The position numbers and the translations under genes are program-made. A stretch of 64,000 nucleotides of DNA. Source: Narthecium ossifragum. Lineage: Eukaryota > Streptophyta > Magnoliopsida > Dioscoreales > Nartheciaceae. This document shows, in pieces, positions 33,537 to 43,516 of this stretch (positions are counted from its first letter, which is position 1; every line of letters begins with the position of its first letter). Below the pieces are notes generated by a model. That model was not told where the DNA came from and ran no database searches. It was given only the letters and a program-made list of their open reading frames with translations. The stretch spans positions 24,631,648 through 24,695,647 of the forward strand of contig OY986967.1 in NCBI GenBank assembly GCA_963920575.1, written 5' to 3'.

Positions 33537-36258
33537 AATGCAAGTTTTTATAGTATCAAACAGAGCCGGGTCAGATTGCTGGTCTGGGAATTCAGCACAA
33601 ACAATAGAGTCAACCTGCACACATGTTCTTATCTTGTCTCGTCCAACCAAGAAAAATAAGGCATGCATATGTGGAAGTCCACGTTTCTGGAATTCAATGG
33701 TGTAAACATGTGCTACCTTACAACCAAAGACTCCGTTCTCTTTAACCTCTCTGAGCAATGCATTTTTTATCTCATTAAAGACGCACACAATTATATCAGG
33801 ACGGTCCATTGCATTCTGATACTGGAACACAGCTTCTTGGATTTCTGGTCACCTTGGATTTGCTGTCATTGTAAGAAACACGTCAGGGTGATTAAAGTAA
33901 CGGGTTATAGCCATTGAGTCATGGTAGATTTGGTTTAGATGTCTAGTGCCACTAGTGAATGACGAAGGCAGCACAACCCTCTGTCCAATCTGATTTGCAT
34001 CAAATAAACCGCCTCCCAAATCATTAAGGCACTGATAGCACTCTGATCTTAACGTTTTCTGATTCGTCCTATTCCAATAAAGTCTGTTCTGTTCAGATGA
34101 AACCCATGCATCAACGATAAATTCTTGAAACAACCTTTTACCACGAAGTATAGTTGAGTACTCTCCATCTCGTTCAAACAGACGGTAACGATAATACTCT
34201 GTCATTGTTAATCTATTCTGTAGAGGGCAGCCACGACTAACATCCCATTGCTTGAGCTCCGTACTCCATCCAAGATCACCGTTTAGAAATAAAAGCACAT
34301 AATGCAAGGGGAGATATGCAGGATGGCATTCACTTATACGTTCTAATGGACCGTCACCACGAAGATGTATCAATATATCACGTTTCGTAACTGGTTGAGC
34401 ACCATCACCTGGCAAAATAACTGCGATTTCGTCAACAGTTGACAAATTGAACCTGCGACGATCAGTTGATGGTATGTATTGCAAACGCGCAGGCAAAGGT
34501 GGCACAGTCCTACTTCTATTCGAAAGGATTTCATGTGCATGTTTGTAAATTTCAATGAATGGATTAGAATTCCGAAGGATGTTTTGGATAAGTTGAAGAA
34601 CTTTCGGCTTTAAATTTTGATTTCTATCCCTGCGCATCCTCAGTGCTTCGTAAGGATCATATATAGAGAGTTGAGCAAAGACCCGATCTGTAGTCGTCTC
34701 CGGCAATAATGACCCTATTAAATGACATAATTCACCATGGATGCTGAATGGCATAGGACCGGTTCCTTGTCTAACCCTATCGTCGATCTGGACGCCAAGG
34801 CTAGTAAAGGAGTTTGCTATGTTGTATTGGCGAGTGTGTTCGCGGAATGAACGGGCATTTGAATCACCCCCCTCGAAAAGATCTTTCAGTGCTTGAGGAG
34901 GATCTGATAAAGGCGGTAACTTGATTTTTCCATGCATGCAACACAATCCAAATTTTGGATCATTGACGGAGGAATTAGACACTCTCTCGGTAATCCAATG
35001 CTTGGCATTACAATGACAGCACACTGCATTCATTGGACCTAGCGAGTGACGCACCGAGTCTGTACCGAAGCATTGATTTGTAGCTATATTTGGTTCTATT
35101 ACAGCTTCATCGTCGATGCTGTAAAAAAATATAACTCAGGTTATGAGAAGCAAACTTTGAAGCTTACTTTGGAAATTTTTTTTTAAAAAATCAACGGGTG
35201 ATGTATTAATGACTTACATCCGCAAGGGAGCAATAGGAGAGGCCGTTGATTGTTCAGTTGGTGCTAGTTCCAGAGGTTGCTCGTGACTACTTGTGGACGC
35301 AACAAAGACTTGATTACGTTCTAGATGATTTTGTTGCCATCCACGTGCCATTCTTAGGACATGCCTTAACCGTGGATGTTCAATTGGTGATCGTTCCGGA
35401 AGTTCCTCGCAACCACTCGAGTACGGAGTGAAGTACTGATCACGTACCGGGAGTATTTCTTGTCGTTCACGTGCACTCCTCAATACATGCCTTAATCGTC
35501 GAGCACACAAGGTTTCTAGTATAGGCACAGCAGTAGTTTCTTGAAATTCCATACGAAGTGTGTTGGGCGCATTAGGGATGCCATCGTATGGTCCACCACA
35601 TACTGCACTCATGCACGCACGGTGATCCATAGCAGCATTGTGATCTAGTACAGCTTCATCCATGATGCTGTATAAAGTTTGAATTTACTTTATGAGGATA
35701 TTCATTTGAAGTTTTAGGAATATATTACACATCAACATGTGTTGTATTATCGACTTACATCGGTAATGGAGCAACAGGCGAGGCTACTGGAGCTCCAATT
35801 GGCGCTCGTTCCAAAGGATGGTCGTGACCACTTGAGGATGAAGCAAACAACTGTTCACGTTCCTGGTGTATTTCTTGTTGTTTGCGTGCACCTCTCAGGA
35901 CATGCCTTAACCGTCGAGCACCGAAGGTTTGTTGCAATGGGAAGGTCACAACAGGAAGTTGCTCACGAACACTTGAGGACGAAGCACAGTATTGATTACA
36001 TTCCGGGTGTATTTCTTGTCGTTCACGTGCACTCCTCAGTACATGCCTCAACCGTCGTGCACAAAAGGTTTCTTGCACTGGCACGGTCGTAGCAGTTGTA
36101 TGTTCAAGTTCCATGCTCGGCGCATTCAAAATGCCATCGTATGGTCCACATGCTATACGTCTCTCTTGACGCTCCCGCTCTCTTCGTCGTCGCTGACCCA
36201 AATGTCTTGCAGTGAAAGAGACACGTGGGCGCGTAGGACTTAAATCATTGATAGTCAT
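33537..36258 (-). pseudogene. Helitron RepHel, N-terminal and Rep part, with duplicated exons
   Basis: Three exons by GT/AG sites: 35759-36258 (start MTINDLSPTRPRVSF, basic RRRRERERQERR), 35218-35667, and from 35118 down. Exons 1 and 2 both carry repeats of ARRLRHVLRSARERQEI. Exon 3 holds a zinc-finger-like CCHCNAKHW segment, the Helitron_like_N region (FLTMTANP) and the Rep HxH motif (KRGLPHMHALFFL, about 33650). A TGA at about 33850 replaces the Trp expected after NPR. The sequence stops at DTIKTCIV where the LTR begins, so the Rep catalytic tyrosines, expected farther downstream, are missing. The Rep domain normally nicks and joins DNA. Confidence 0.85.
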
Positions 36259-36370
36259 ATTCACCTAATAAATTTATGCAAAATGCAGATTTTTTATTAT
36301 TTGAAGATAAGTTTAACTATAAATAATTATCGTAGACGTTGCTTGAAAATTAGGTTAGCATCCTATATTT

Positions 36371-36562
36371 GTCTCGTAGGAGCGAAAAAGAGTCTACGTA
36401 TAAAAGGGTTAGAAAGTTCAATATAAAACCCCAACTACGGTTTGAATCTGAAGAAGCAATGGTGCTTGTAGGAGCGAAAAAAAAAGAGACTACGTATTGA
36501 AAGGACAAAAGAAAATTCAATATAAAACCCCAACTACAGTTTGAATTTGAAGAAGCAATGGC
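36371..36562. repeat. tandem duplication of about 90 bp beside the Helitron
   Basis: GTAGGAGCGAAAAA occurs near 36377 and 36468. Both copies continue with AATATAAAACCCCAACTAC and GAAGAAGCAATGG. Confidence 0.75.
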
Positions 36563-36599
36563 GATATATAAAATATGAATGATCACTAACCTGAGTAAG

Positions 36600-38600
36600 C
36601 TATTGCTAAGTTGAAAACTCCCTGTATTTTATCCGTACAAAATAAATAAGAACAGACAGGAAAGAAGAGGACAATAATGCAAAATACTTATTCCATTACC
36701 CAGAACATGTCATTCACATTAATTGTTAACATATACGTATATGACTTTTACATACCCCGCAATAAAGAAGAGGAGAAAATTGAATCAATTAAATCAACTT
36801 TTGTTAGCAGCTTGATCCACCGGCAAACCCTTTGGCATCCACAGAAACTGAAAGAAAGAAAAGGTAATAATGATTTGCAAAGATGGTCGACGACACACAC
36901 CCTCAAACAGTTGAAAAAAGGGTCATTATAATTAACGACAAATGCATGCTTCTCTGATGAAAAAGCAATATAATAGAATACCATAAATAGGAAAACATAC
37001 TAAGCAAATGAAGAGGAGAAAAGAAGCTAAAAAGGACAATCATTTCATGGAAGGAGTTAAACTTGTCTTCATATCTCTATGTAGCCTCACAAAAGAGATT
37101 GAAAGAAAGGCAGTCAATCAAATCAGCTAGTTGATTTCCGTTTTTGCAAACTTATAATACATATCCTGAAAATAAGGCAACTTACAGAAGATTTAGGAAG
37201 AAATGGTGGAGGCCTTGTCTTTAGCCAACCACATAAGAAGAGCTGAACCTAAGGGCAGTCATACAATTAAAAACAATCATACAAAGGACTTTGCTGCAAA
37301 GTCATCTTTTCTAATGAAGAATACCCAGCAGCAGTGCAGCGTGTGGGGTGCTCTGTTTCTCATACAAATCATGTTCTTTTGATTTCTCATGTAACTTGGG
37401 ATTTTTCTTCTGTTGTTACATGAATCCAGAGATTGTCTCAAGAAGGTAGAGGCATTGCGTCTGTTGATGTCTTTCCACAGGTACAGACACAGCTCAACTG
37501 GGGATGCTCTAGATGTAGTTTCTTTAAAAAGTTTCCAAGGATTTGAATTGGGAATTACTCATTCCTCATCTTCTTCTCTTTTTTTTTATTGAGGGAAAAC
37601 TCATTCTTCTTCTTTAATTCTGCAATCCTCTACAATGGCTCCACAGAATTGTTGAACCTATTACAAAATTAATAAGAAACTCAATTTATGATCCCAATCC
37701 ACCAATTGGAACCGCAGTAACCTCCTGCACTTATACTTCAAGTCACACCCAAGCACGCCTCCTACTGTTAAGTGCGCAGCACCACAGGAATCCCACTCCC
37801 GTGAGTTCTAGAAAGAAAAGAGCATATAGTCTCTAAAAAGAGTAAACTAATGAATTAGACACCCAACACTAATCGGAGCAGCGAGGACAATCGAATCATT
37901 AATTTGCAAATTTATCTTTCAAAAAAAGATCAAAATTCCAACATCATAATTGAAATCATTTATTTGAATTCAATGAGAAAAATTAGAGAAATGAGAAAGT
38001 TTGTCCTCTCAAAATTCTATTCAAAATTAGAGATCCACCTCACCTCTGGACTGCCCTTGACTACTTCATGTAAACTATCACAGTTTATCTTATTTCTTAT
38101 TTCTCAACTACCGACTAAACAGTTTATCTTATTTCTCAACTACCGACTACTTCATGTAAACTATCACAGTTTATCTTGAGATAAGAGAATGGTAACTACC
38201 AACTAAACAGTTTAACGAAGAATACATAGAAGTCAATACATTAAAAGAAAACCTCAGCAGATAGAGTTATAACAAAGAATAATGTACGTGGTAGTCTCTA
38301 AATAGAGCAAGCTAATGGATTAAACATCCTCCCATATATAGCTAAAACTGTTAGAAAGCTAATGGATTAAACTCTCATTCACAGCCCTTTCTTTTGTACA
38401 TTGGTGAACCTGATGTAGCAGATCCTTGTTTTCCCCTCATGGAATCAAGAAAAGCATTGTTTAAAAATCGGAAAGCATGAATTGAAGATAAAAATAAAAA
38501 CAGTAAAATATTTTCGAAATCTAACGCCCCCAAAGCGAGATCTATCGTACATTTTTTTGTAAATTTTGATGAACAGATCACACGTACATTGAACAAAACG
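36600..38600. other. region without recognised genes
   Basis: AT-rich, with no domain-bearing frame on either strand. Short direct repeats are present at 38040-38210 (ACTTCATGTAAACTATCACA at about 38065 and 38149; TTTATCTTATTTCTCAACTA twice). It may be intron sequence of a minus-strand gene whose first exons are near 38640-39000. Confidence 0.4.
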
Positions 38601-38621
38601 TTTATCGTATGAGAAAGGGGA

Positions 38622-39180
38622 TCGCTAACCTCAAACTGGTGAAGGATCTTCCCGCCGTCGCCTCTGATCGCGACGACGCGGATCAACTCTCTCCTCCTCG
38701 CGGGCGGCGGCTGGAGAGGAATGCAGTGGTGAAGGAGATAACATGGTTAGGCTGTCGATCGGGTTTAGATCACGTTTGGAATGGTAACAAAATTGAAGTA
38801 ATTTACCTGGGCGTGGGCGTCGGGGTTCAGGCGATAGGCGAGGTTAGAGGAGCGGATGACGTTCCAGAGTGCTTGAGCGCCGGGAAGAGGGAGGGCGACC
38901 TAGGAGGTCGAGAAGGTCCCGCACTTACACCGCCACCGTACCGCTAGGGCTGGAGGGAGAGGGAGACGGCGTGGTCGCGCATGGGGTCGGGGGAGTGGAA
39001 GAAATGGATCGGAGCGGTCGGAGAGGTAGTGGCTCGGAGGGAGAACAGGAGCAGTGAGGGGAATGGTCGGCGTCGATCTCAGGGGACCCGATCGGAGAGG
39101 GGGCGGAGGGAGTTGAGGTAGAAGTGGAGCGGCGATGAGGAGAAGCGGGGAGGGAGAGAGAGATCGGGGAAATTAACCTA
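38622..39180 (-). CDS. candidate 5' exons of an unrecognised minus-strand gene
   Basis: GC-rich island on the minus strand. One stretch reads AQALWNVIRSSNLAYRLNPD and ends DAHAQ before a GTAAAT donor (about 38806). A second, RRRELIRVVAIRGDGG then KILHQFE, ends before GTTAGC (about 38627). Pyrimidine-rich sequence with CTCTCTC lies upstream, like a monocot 5' UTR. I cannot name the family. The frame between 38890 and 39000 has stops, so the start is unclear. It could be a real gene's 5' end or a captured fragment. Confidence 0.3.
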
Positions 39181-39743
39181 AAGGGAGAGAGGCGGTTGGC
39201 GAGAGGGGATTAATAAGCCAAAAAATGTAAGCCTTCTAATCTCCTAGCAATCAATCTTATAAGGCTAATGTAAGTCTTATAAATTAAGATTAACAGCATA
39301 TAAGTCTCACTTAGTTATATGAAATGAAATAATGTAAGTCTGACTTAGGAGATATGGAATAAATCAGGCTTATAAGGAGCAGAACGTTTGTAATCGAAAT
39401 TGCTTCTTATAAGGTTGATAAATAACTTACGTATCCTCATATAGATCGAAGGATTCGCGGCGGGAAGCAGATGATGCTTTGGATCTTTTAAATATCTCCT
39501 CTTTGACTTTGAGCAATTTAACGACGAAGCATTGATGCTCTCTAGGGTCAATGCATGGCAAGGTCCGGATGGAAGATGGGAGGAACCAGGCTGATAGCAA
39601 AAAATAGTATCAGCTGGACTAATAATGATCATATAATACTCCTCGCTCGATCAGTACGTAGTTGTACAGCTATATGTCATTATCTATATAAATAATATAT
39701 TGTAAATTTAACTATATGTCAATATCTAGATAAATAATTCCGA

Positions 39744-39952
39744 GTATTTTGACTTTTAATCAAAATTCTGTCATTATCTTCAAGATGGACTAACGTCGGT
39801 CATGAAAAAATATTAATTGTAGCCCCCAGATCCGATGCACGCATGTGCCCCTCGCCAGGGACGCCGTTGCATGCATATTTTCGTGGAACAGGCCATGTGA
39901 TGTGGAGTGCGACCACCCAGTTTAACGGATCTAAATCTCTCTCTATATATAC
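39744..39952 (+). promoter_or_regulatory. upstream region of the cystatin-like gene
   Basis: 39744-39860 resembles 29092-29222. TATATATA at 39945-39952 lies about 52 bases before the start codon, with a CTCTCTC tract just in front. Confidence 0.6.
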
Positions 39953-40004
39953 AGCTCCCCTAAAGACTTCCCAGTTAGATCACCTCCAGCAGCAGCCAGC
40001 AGCC

Positions 40005-40868
40005 ATGGCGTCCCCTCCATCTCCATGTCCCTCTCGTCTCCTCCTCCTCCTCTCCACCCTCTCCCTCCTCCTCTCCCTCTGCGCCTCTGACATCTATTCG
40101 CCGGGGAACGGTCTTACGCCCATAAAGAACGTCGCAAAGAACAAGGAAATCCAGGACCTTGGCCGCTGGGCCATCGACCTGATCAACAAACAGCTGCCCG
40201 ACCCACAGTTCGTAAATTTCCCAGTTACTATTCCGCTCATCTTTCATTCCGTCGTGGAGGCGGGGTTTAGCGCACGCTCACCTTATGATCTGCCGGATTA
40301 CACCTTGAAGATCCACGTGAAGAACTACCCCCAGTACAAGCACACCTTTTGGGCCGATCTCCGGGCGATGGTCAACTGGATAAATGAGGACGGGACGCTC
40401 AAGAAGGTTATGACCGCGCAGCTTTACATGTTTTCACACATCGATACCGCACCTGGTTCACAACACCCTGTCTTCCATGTTCCCCTTCCTCCAGCTCGGA
40501 AGCCCATACCGAACGCCTTAAAGAACCAGATGATCCAAGAGCTTGGCCTCTGGGCCGTCGACCAGCATGCTGTCCAGGAGCCGAGGATTGAGCCAATCAT
40601 CTTTGTGGCTGTCGTGGAGGCGAGGTTTCTTGTGTCCAAGTCGCAGTTCTGGTTGAGGATCCAAACGGCGAACCTCCCCCAATGCCGCGACACCCTTTAC
40701 GCCGAGGTGACGGTCAATCGTACGTCCAAACAGCTTAACTGGTTCGCCCCTTTCGATCCAGATGAATCTCAAGATGATTTGGATTGGTGGCCCCCAAGTT
40801 GTACCATACCGGCCCTACCCCCTAAATCTCCAGCCCCGCCGCCACAGGAATCTCCGCCCCCGCCGTAG
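40005..40868 (+). CDS. secreted two-domain cystatin-like protein with Pro-rich tail
   Basis: ATG at 40005, 287 residues, single exon. A signal peptide is clear (Arg, then Leu/Ser-rich core, cleavage near CAS-D). Two similar domains follow, each with the LARFAVDEHN-like helix block (LGRWAIDLIN at about residue 50; LGLWAVDQHA at about 183) and a later VVEAG/VVEAR block where phytocystatins have QxVxG. Phytocystatins inhibit papain-like cysteine proteases. Here QxVxG is altered in domain 1 (SVVEAG) and lost in domain 2 (AVVEAR), so inhibition is doubtful. NRTS in domain 2 is a possible glycosylation site. The tail is Pro-rich (PPKSPAPPPQESPPPP). A TAG at 40866 stands where the repeat would have CAG; the frame continues 33 codons beyond it. 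Confidence 0.75.
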   Translation: MASPPSPCPSRLLLLLSTLSLLLSLCASDIYSPGNGLTPIKNVAKNKEIQDLGRWAIDLINKQLPDPQFVNFPVTIPLIFHSVVEAGFSARSPYDLPDYTLKIHVKNYPQYKHTFWADLRAMVNWINEDGTLKKVMTAQLYMFSHIDTAPGSQHPVFHVPLPPARKPIPNALKNQMIQELGLWAVDQHAVQEPRIEPIIFVAVVEARFLVSKSQFWLRIQTANLPQCRDTLYAEVTVNRTSKQLNWFAPFDPDESQDDLDWWPPSCTIPALPPKSPAPPPQESPPPP

Positions 40869-41229
40869 CTGCAAACGCCGCCTCCACAGGAATCTCCAGC
40901 CCCGCCGCCACTGGATGATGTTGGTCGGCCCCTACCCCCTAGCATGCCCCCTACAGGAATCTGATCTATCAGCCGTCCGATATAACTCTTTACTTTTAAA
41001 TCTCCAACTAGTTCCTATAATAAATCTATAATAAGTGCACTTTGGAGTGCTGATAATTTGTATACTGTTGTCCAAACCTTTTTTTGTTTTACCGTTAGTG
41101 TTGTCATCCAATGGGGATCATGTTGTCAAAATATTTATATAATATATAAACCTTGTGGCTTATTGGTATTTGTATTTTGCCCTGCAAAATATAAATATGA
41201 TCTAGTTTGCGTGGAAGCATATACATATA

Positions 41230-41262
41230 CTAGTGAATGCCCATGCCTACGACACGGACACT
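41230..41262 (-). mobile_element. Helitron 3' terminus (minus strand)
   Basis: Read on the minus strand: CCGTG TCGTAGG CATGG, then GCATTCACTAG, then host T. The hairpin has one mismatch. The inner sequence (TATTTAG.GTTTCTTT, then AACCTCCC) also occurs at 42640-42715, so the two ends belong to one family. Confidence 0.55.
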
Positions 41263-42236
41263 CATGTATATAGCACAAAATATTTAGAGTTTCTTTAAAA
41301 ACAAATTTGGCAAAACCTCCCCTAGATGTGGCCCGTGTTGCTGGCATGATTAAAAAAAAAAAAAAAAGCCGTAATCACGTTTAGCTAAAGTTATGATAAT
41401 TGAAACCATAATATTCTTTGATTGCCACCATTTGATTAAAAATTCTTCATGATTGGATTAAAAATCCTAAAAACCTTAATCTCCTTTCATTATCTTTAAA
41501 ACCGTATTCACTATTCATTTTGAATCGTTGGATTGAAACTTGTCTTGTTACCCACCGTCAGATTGAAAAGGCCTGATTATATATATGCACTAAATGCTAT
41601 ACTAAGCTCCAAATTCAAAAAAAAAAACAAAAAAAAAAACAGTTCCAACCCAACCAACCACTCTGTCCAAATTACTCCAACTCGAGTCATGCTCGATAAC
41701 AGCTCGTTTGAAATCAACTTGAGATCGATAACTGCTTGATCGATGCCAACTCGATTTATTTAAAGCCGATAATGAGCAAGGGTTGGCTCAATCGATATCG
41801 GCTCGATCAAGCTCAATATATATAAATAACAAAAAAGAAGTACACATTTTATACATTCATCTATTTATGTTGTTTCCTAAATTTTCTACATTGATGAGTT
41901 CTTAGTCATTGATATAGAGAATAACAACCAATATCTCTTACTAATTCTAGTATAAAAAAACTAAGTTAAGATATCAGTCATTGATCTTGAGATCATGACC
42001 AATCAAGATCTATTATTACTCCTAAGATAATTAACTAAAGCTGTAATCTCAGCCATTGATGTTGAGATCAATGACCGGGATCTCTCCCCAATCCTCCTAT
42101 AAATAGCAAGAGGCTTTAGGTTTTCATCCACATCCGCCACTCCCTCCCTCCCTCCTCCTCCTTCACCGCCTTCGTCGACCCCCGGGTTCTGCCCTCGCAA
42201 ACCTTTCGTGACCAAAGCTTCGGCCACATCTCCCTA

Positions 42237-42625
42237 GCTGTCGCGCACCTCACCTTCAGCCACCTCTCCCTGACCCTCATCTCTCTCCCTGACCCTCATC
42301 TCTCTCTCCCTCTCGCCGATCTCTCTCCGACACTCGCTTGCGCCGCCCAGTCACCTGCAGCCTCCCCCTCCTCCACCGCCTCCGCCACCTCCATTTCAGC
42401 CGCCTTCTCCCTCTCGCCGATCTCTCTCCTCGACCCTCAACTCTCTCTCCATCTCGCCGATCTCTCTTCCTGACCCTCATATTTCTCTCCCTCTCGTCGA
42501 TCTCTCTCCGACGCTCGCCTTCACCGCCTCCTCCGCCGACCAGTCACCCGCGGCCTCCCCCTACTCCACTGCCTCCACCACCTTCCCTTCAGCCGACTCT
42601 CCCTCTCATCTATGTCTCCCCGACA
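42237..42625 (+). repeat. GC-rich, CTCTCTC-type tandem repeat of about 200 bp
   Basis: CTCGCCGATCTCTCTC, CAGTCACC.GC.GCCTCCCCCT and CCACC near TTCAGCCG recur in order, in roughly two units. A minus-strand copy lies at 48570-48745 (TCGCCGATCTCTCTTCGATG, GTCACCCGTGGCCTCCCCCT, CCCTTCAGCC). It resembles a 5' UTR that has been copied. Confidence 0.65.
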
Positions 42626-42641
42626 CTCACAGAACCTCCCA

Positions 42642-42672
42642 TAGTGAAAGCCCGTGGTTACGACACGGATAT
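42642..42672 (-). mobile_element. degenerate Helitron 3' terminus (minus strand)
   Basis: Read on the minus strand: CCGTG TCGTAAC CACGG, then GCTTTCACTAT. The hairpin is intact but the last bases are CTAT instead of CTAG. Related to the end at 41230. Confidence 0.45.
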
Positions 42673-43388
42673 TTAGGGTTTCTTTCAAAAAATTTCAGCA
42701 GAACCTCCCTTATACCGAGGGCTAAATGAGATAATTCTACAATATTTCTCAAATATAAAAATTAAATCACAGTATAAAAGAGGCGAACATTGTCCCCGGG
42801 GCAAACCTTGTCCCCACAAACCACATAAACACAAACCTTAACCTAAATCAAGTATACAATATTGCAGATACGTAACATGTCCCAAGAGCCAAGTTTTACA
42901 CTCAGACATTCTGACACCAAACACTTAGCAAGTGCTATCCCAATGTGGATTTTTGAGCTATTTTAAACATACAATCAGATACGACATACATGACATGTCC
43001 AAAGAATTCAAGACTCAAGTTCTGATTTTAAACCTCAGCAAGTAACATATATAAGACCAACTATAAACTATTGTAATATTTGATATCCAACTATGCATTT
43101 ACAGATAAGCATCATAAGAAACCCAAATAGAAGGAAAAAGTACAGAGAGGAGCGAGAATCTACAATCGACTGTGAACATGCATGAAGATTTAAATCTACA
43201 ACACCAATCAACTATGGACAGGCATCAAGGGAAAGGTAATGGCCTCACCGCACACGGCTGCCGACCTCGAATGGTGAGATATCTTATGCCTCCGAGTTCA
43301 TATCATTGAGTCCAGTCCAAAACAGGCTCGAGGATAAGCGCCACAATCACTGGTTTAAAAATAAATGAGTAAAACTAGAAAATAAGGA

Positions 43389-43516
43389 GCAAGCCAAGTG
43401 GAAAAAATCTAATTAGAATGAGTATTCGAGTGGTGTGCGAGCAAGCCAAGTGGAAAAAATCTAATTAGAATGAGTACTCGAGTGGTGTGCGAGCAAGCCA
43501 AGTGGAAAAAATCTAA
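43389..43516 (+). repeat. 52-bp tandem repeat, about 2.5 units
   Basis: GCAAGCCAAGTGGAAAAAAT starts at 43389, 43441 and 43493. The first two full units differ by one base (AGTATTCG versus AGTACTCG). Confidence 0.9.

Larger units (their letters stand above)
29240..36300 (-). mobile_element. broken Helitron (minus strand) with a gypsy LTR in its middle
   Basis: The 3' terminus at 29240 is a hairpin CCGTG...CACGG followed by GTGAGTACTAG, with host A/T at the junction. Rep and helicase coding parts run in order from right to left. The 5' end (expected TC...) right of 36300 was not identified. Nonsense codons and loss of the central part make it inactive. Confidence 0.8.

Noticed and set aside
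42338..42676. 112-codon Ser/Pro/Leu frame
   Set aside because: Built from CTCTCTC/CCTCC repeats; another copy at 48570-48745 shows it is a repeat, not a gene.
43389..43516. CRISPR-like array of direct repeats
   Set aside because: Direct tandem units without spacers, in a plant nuclear genome.
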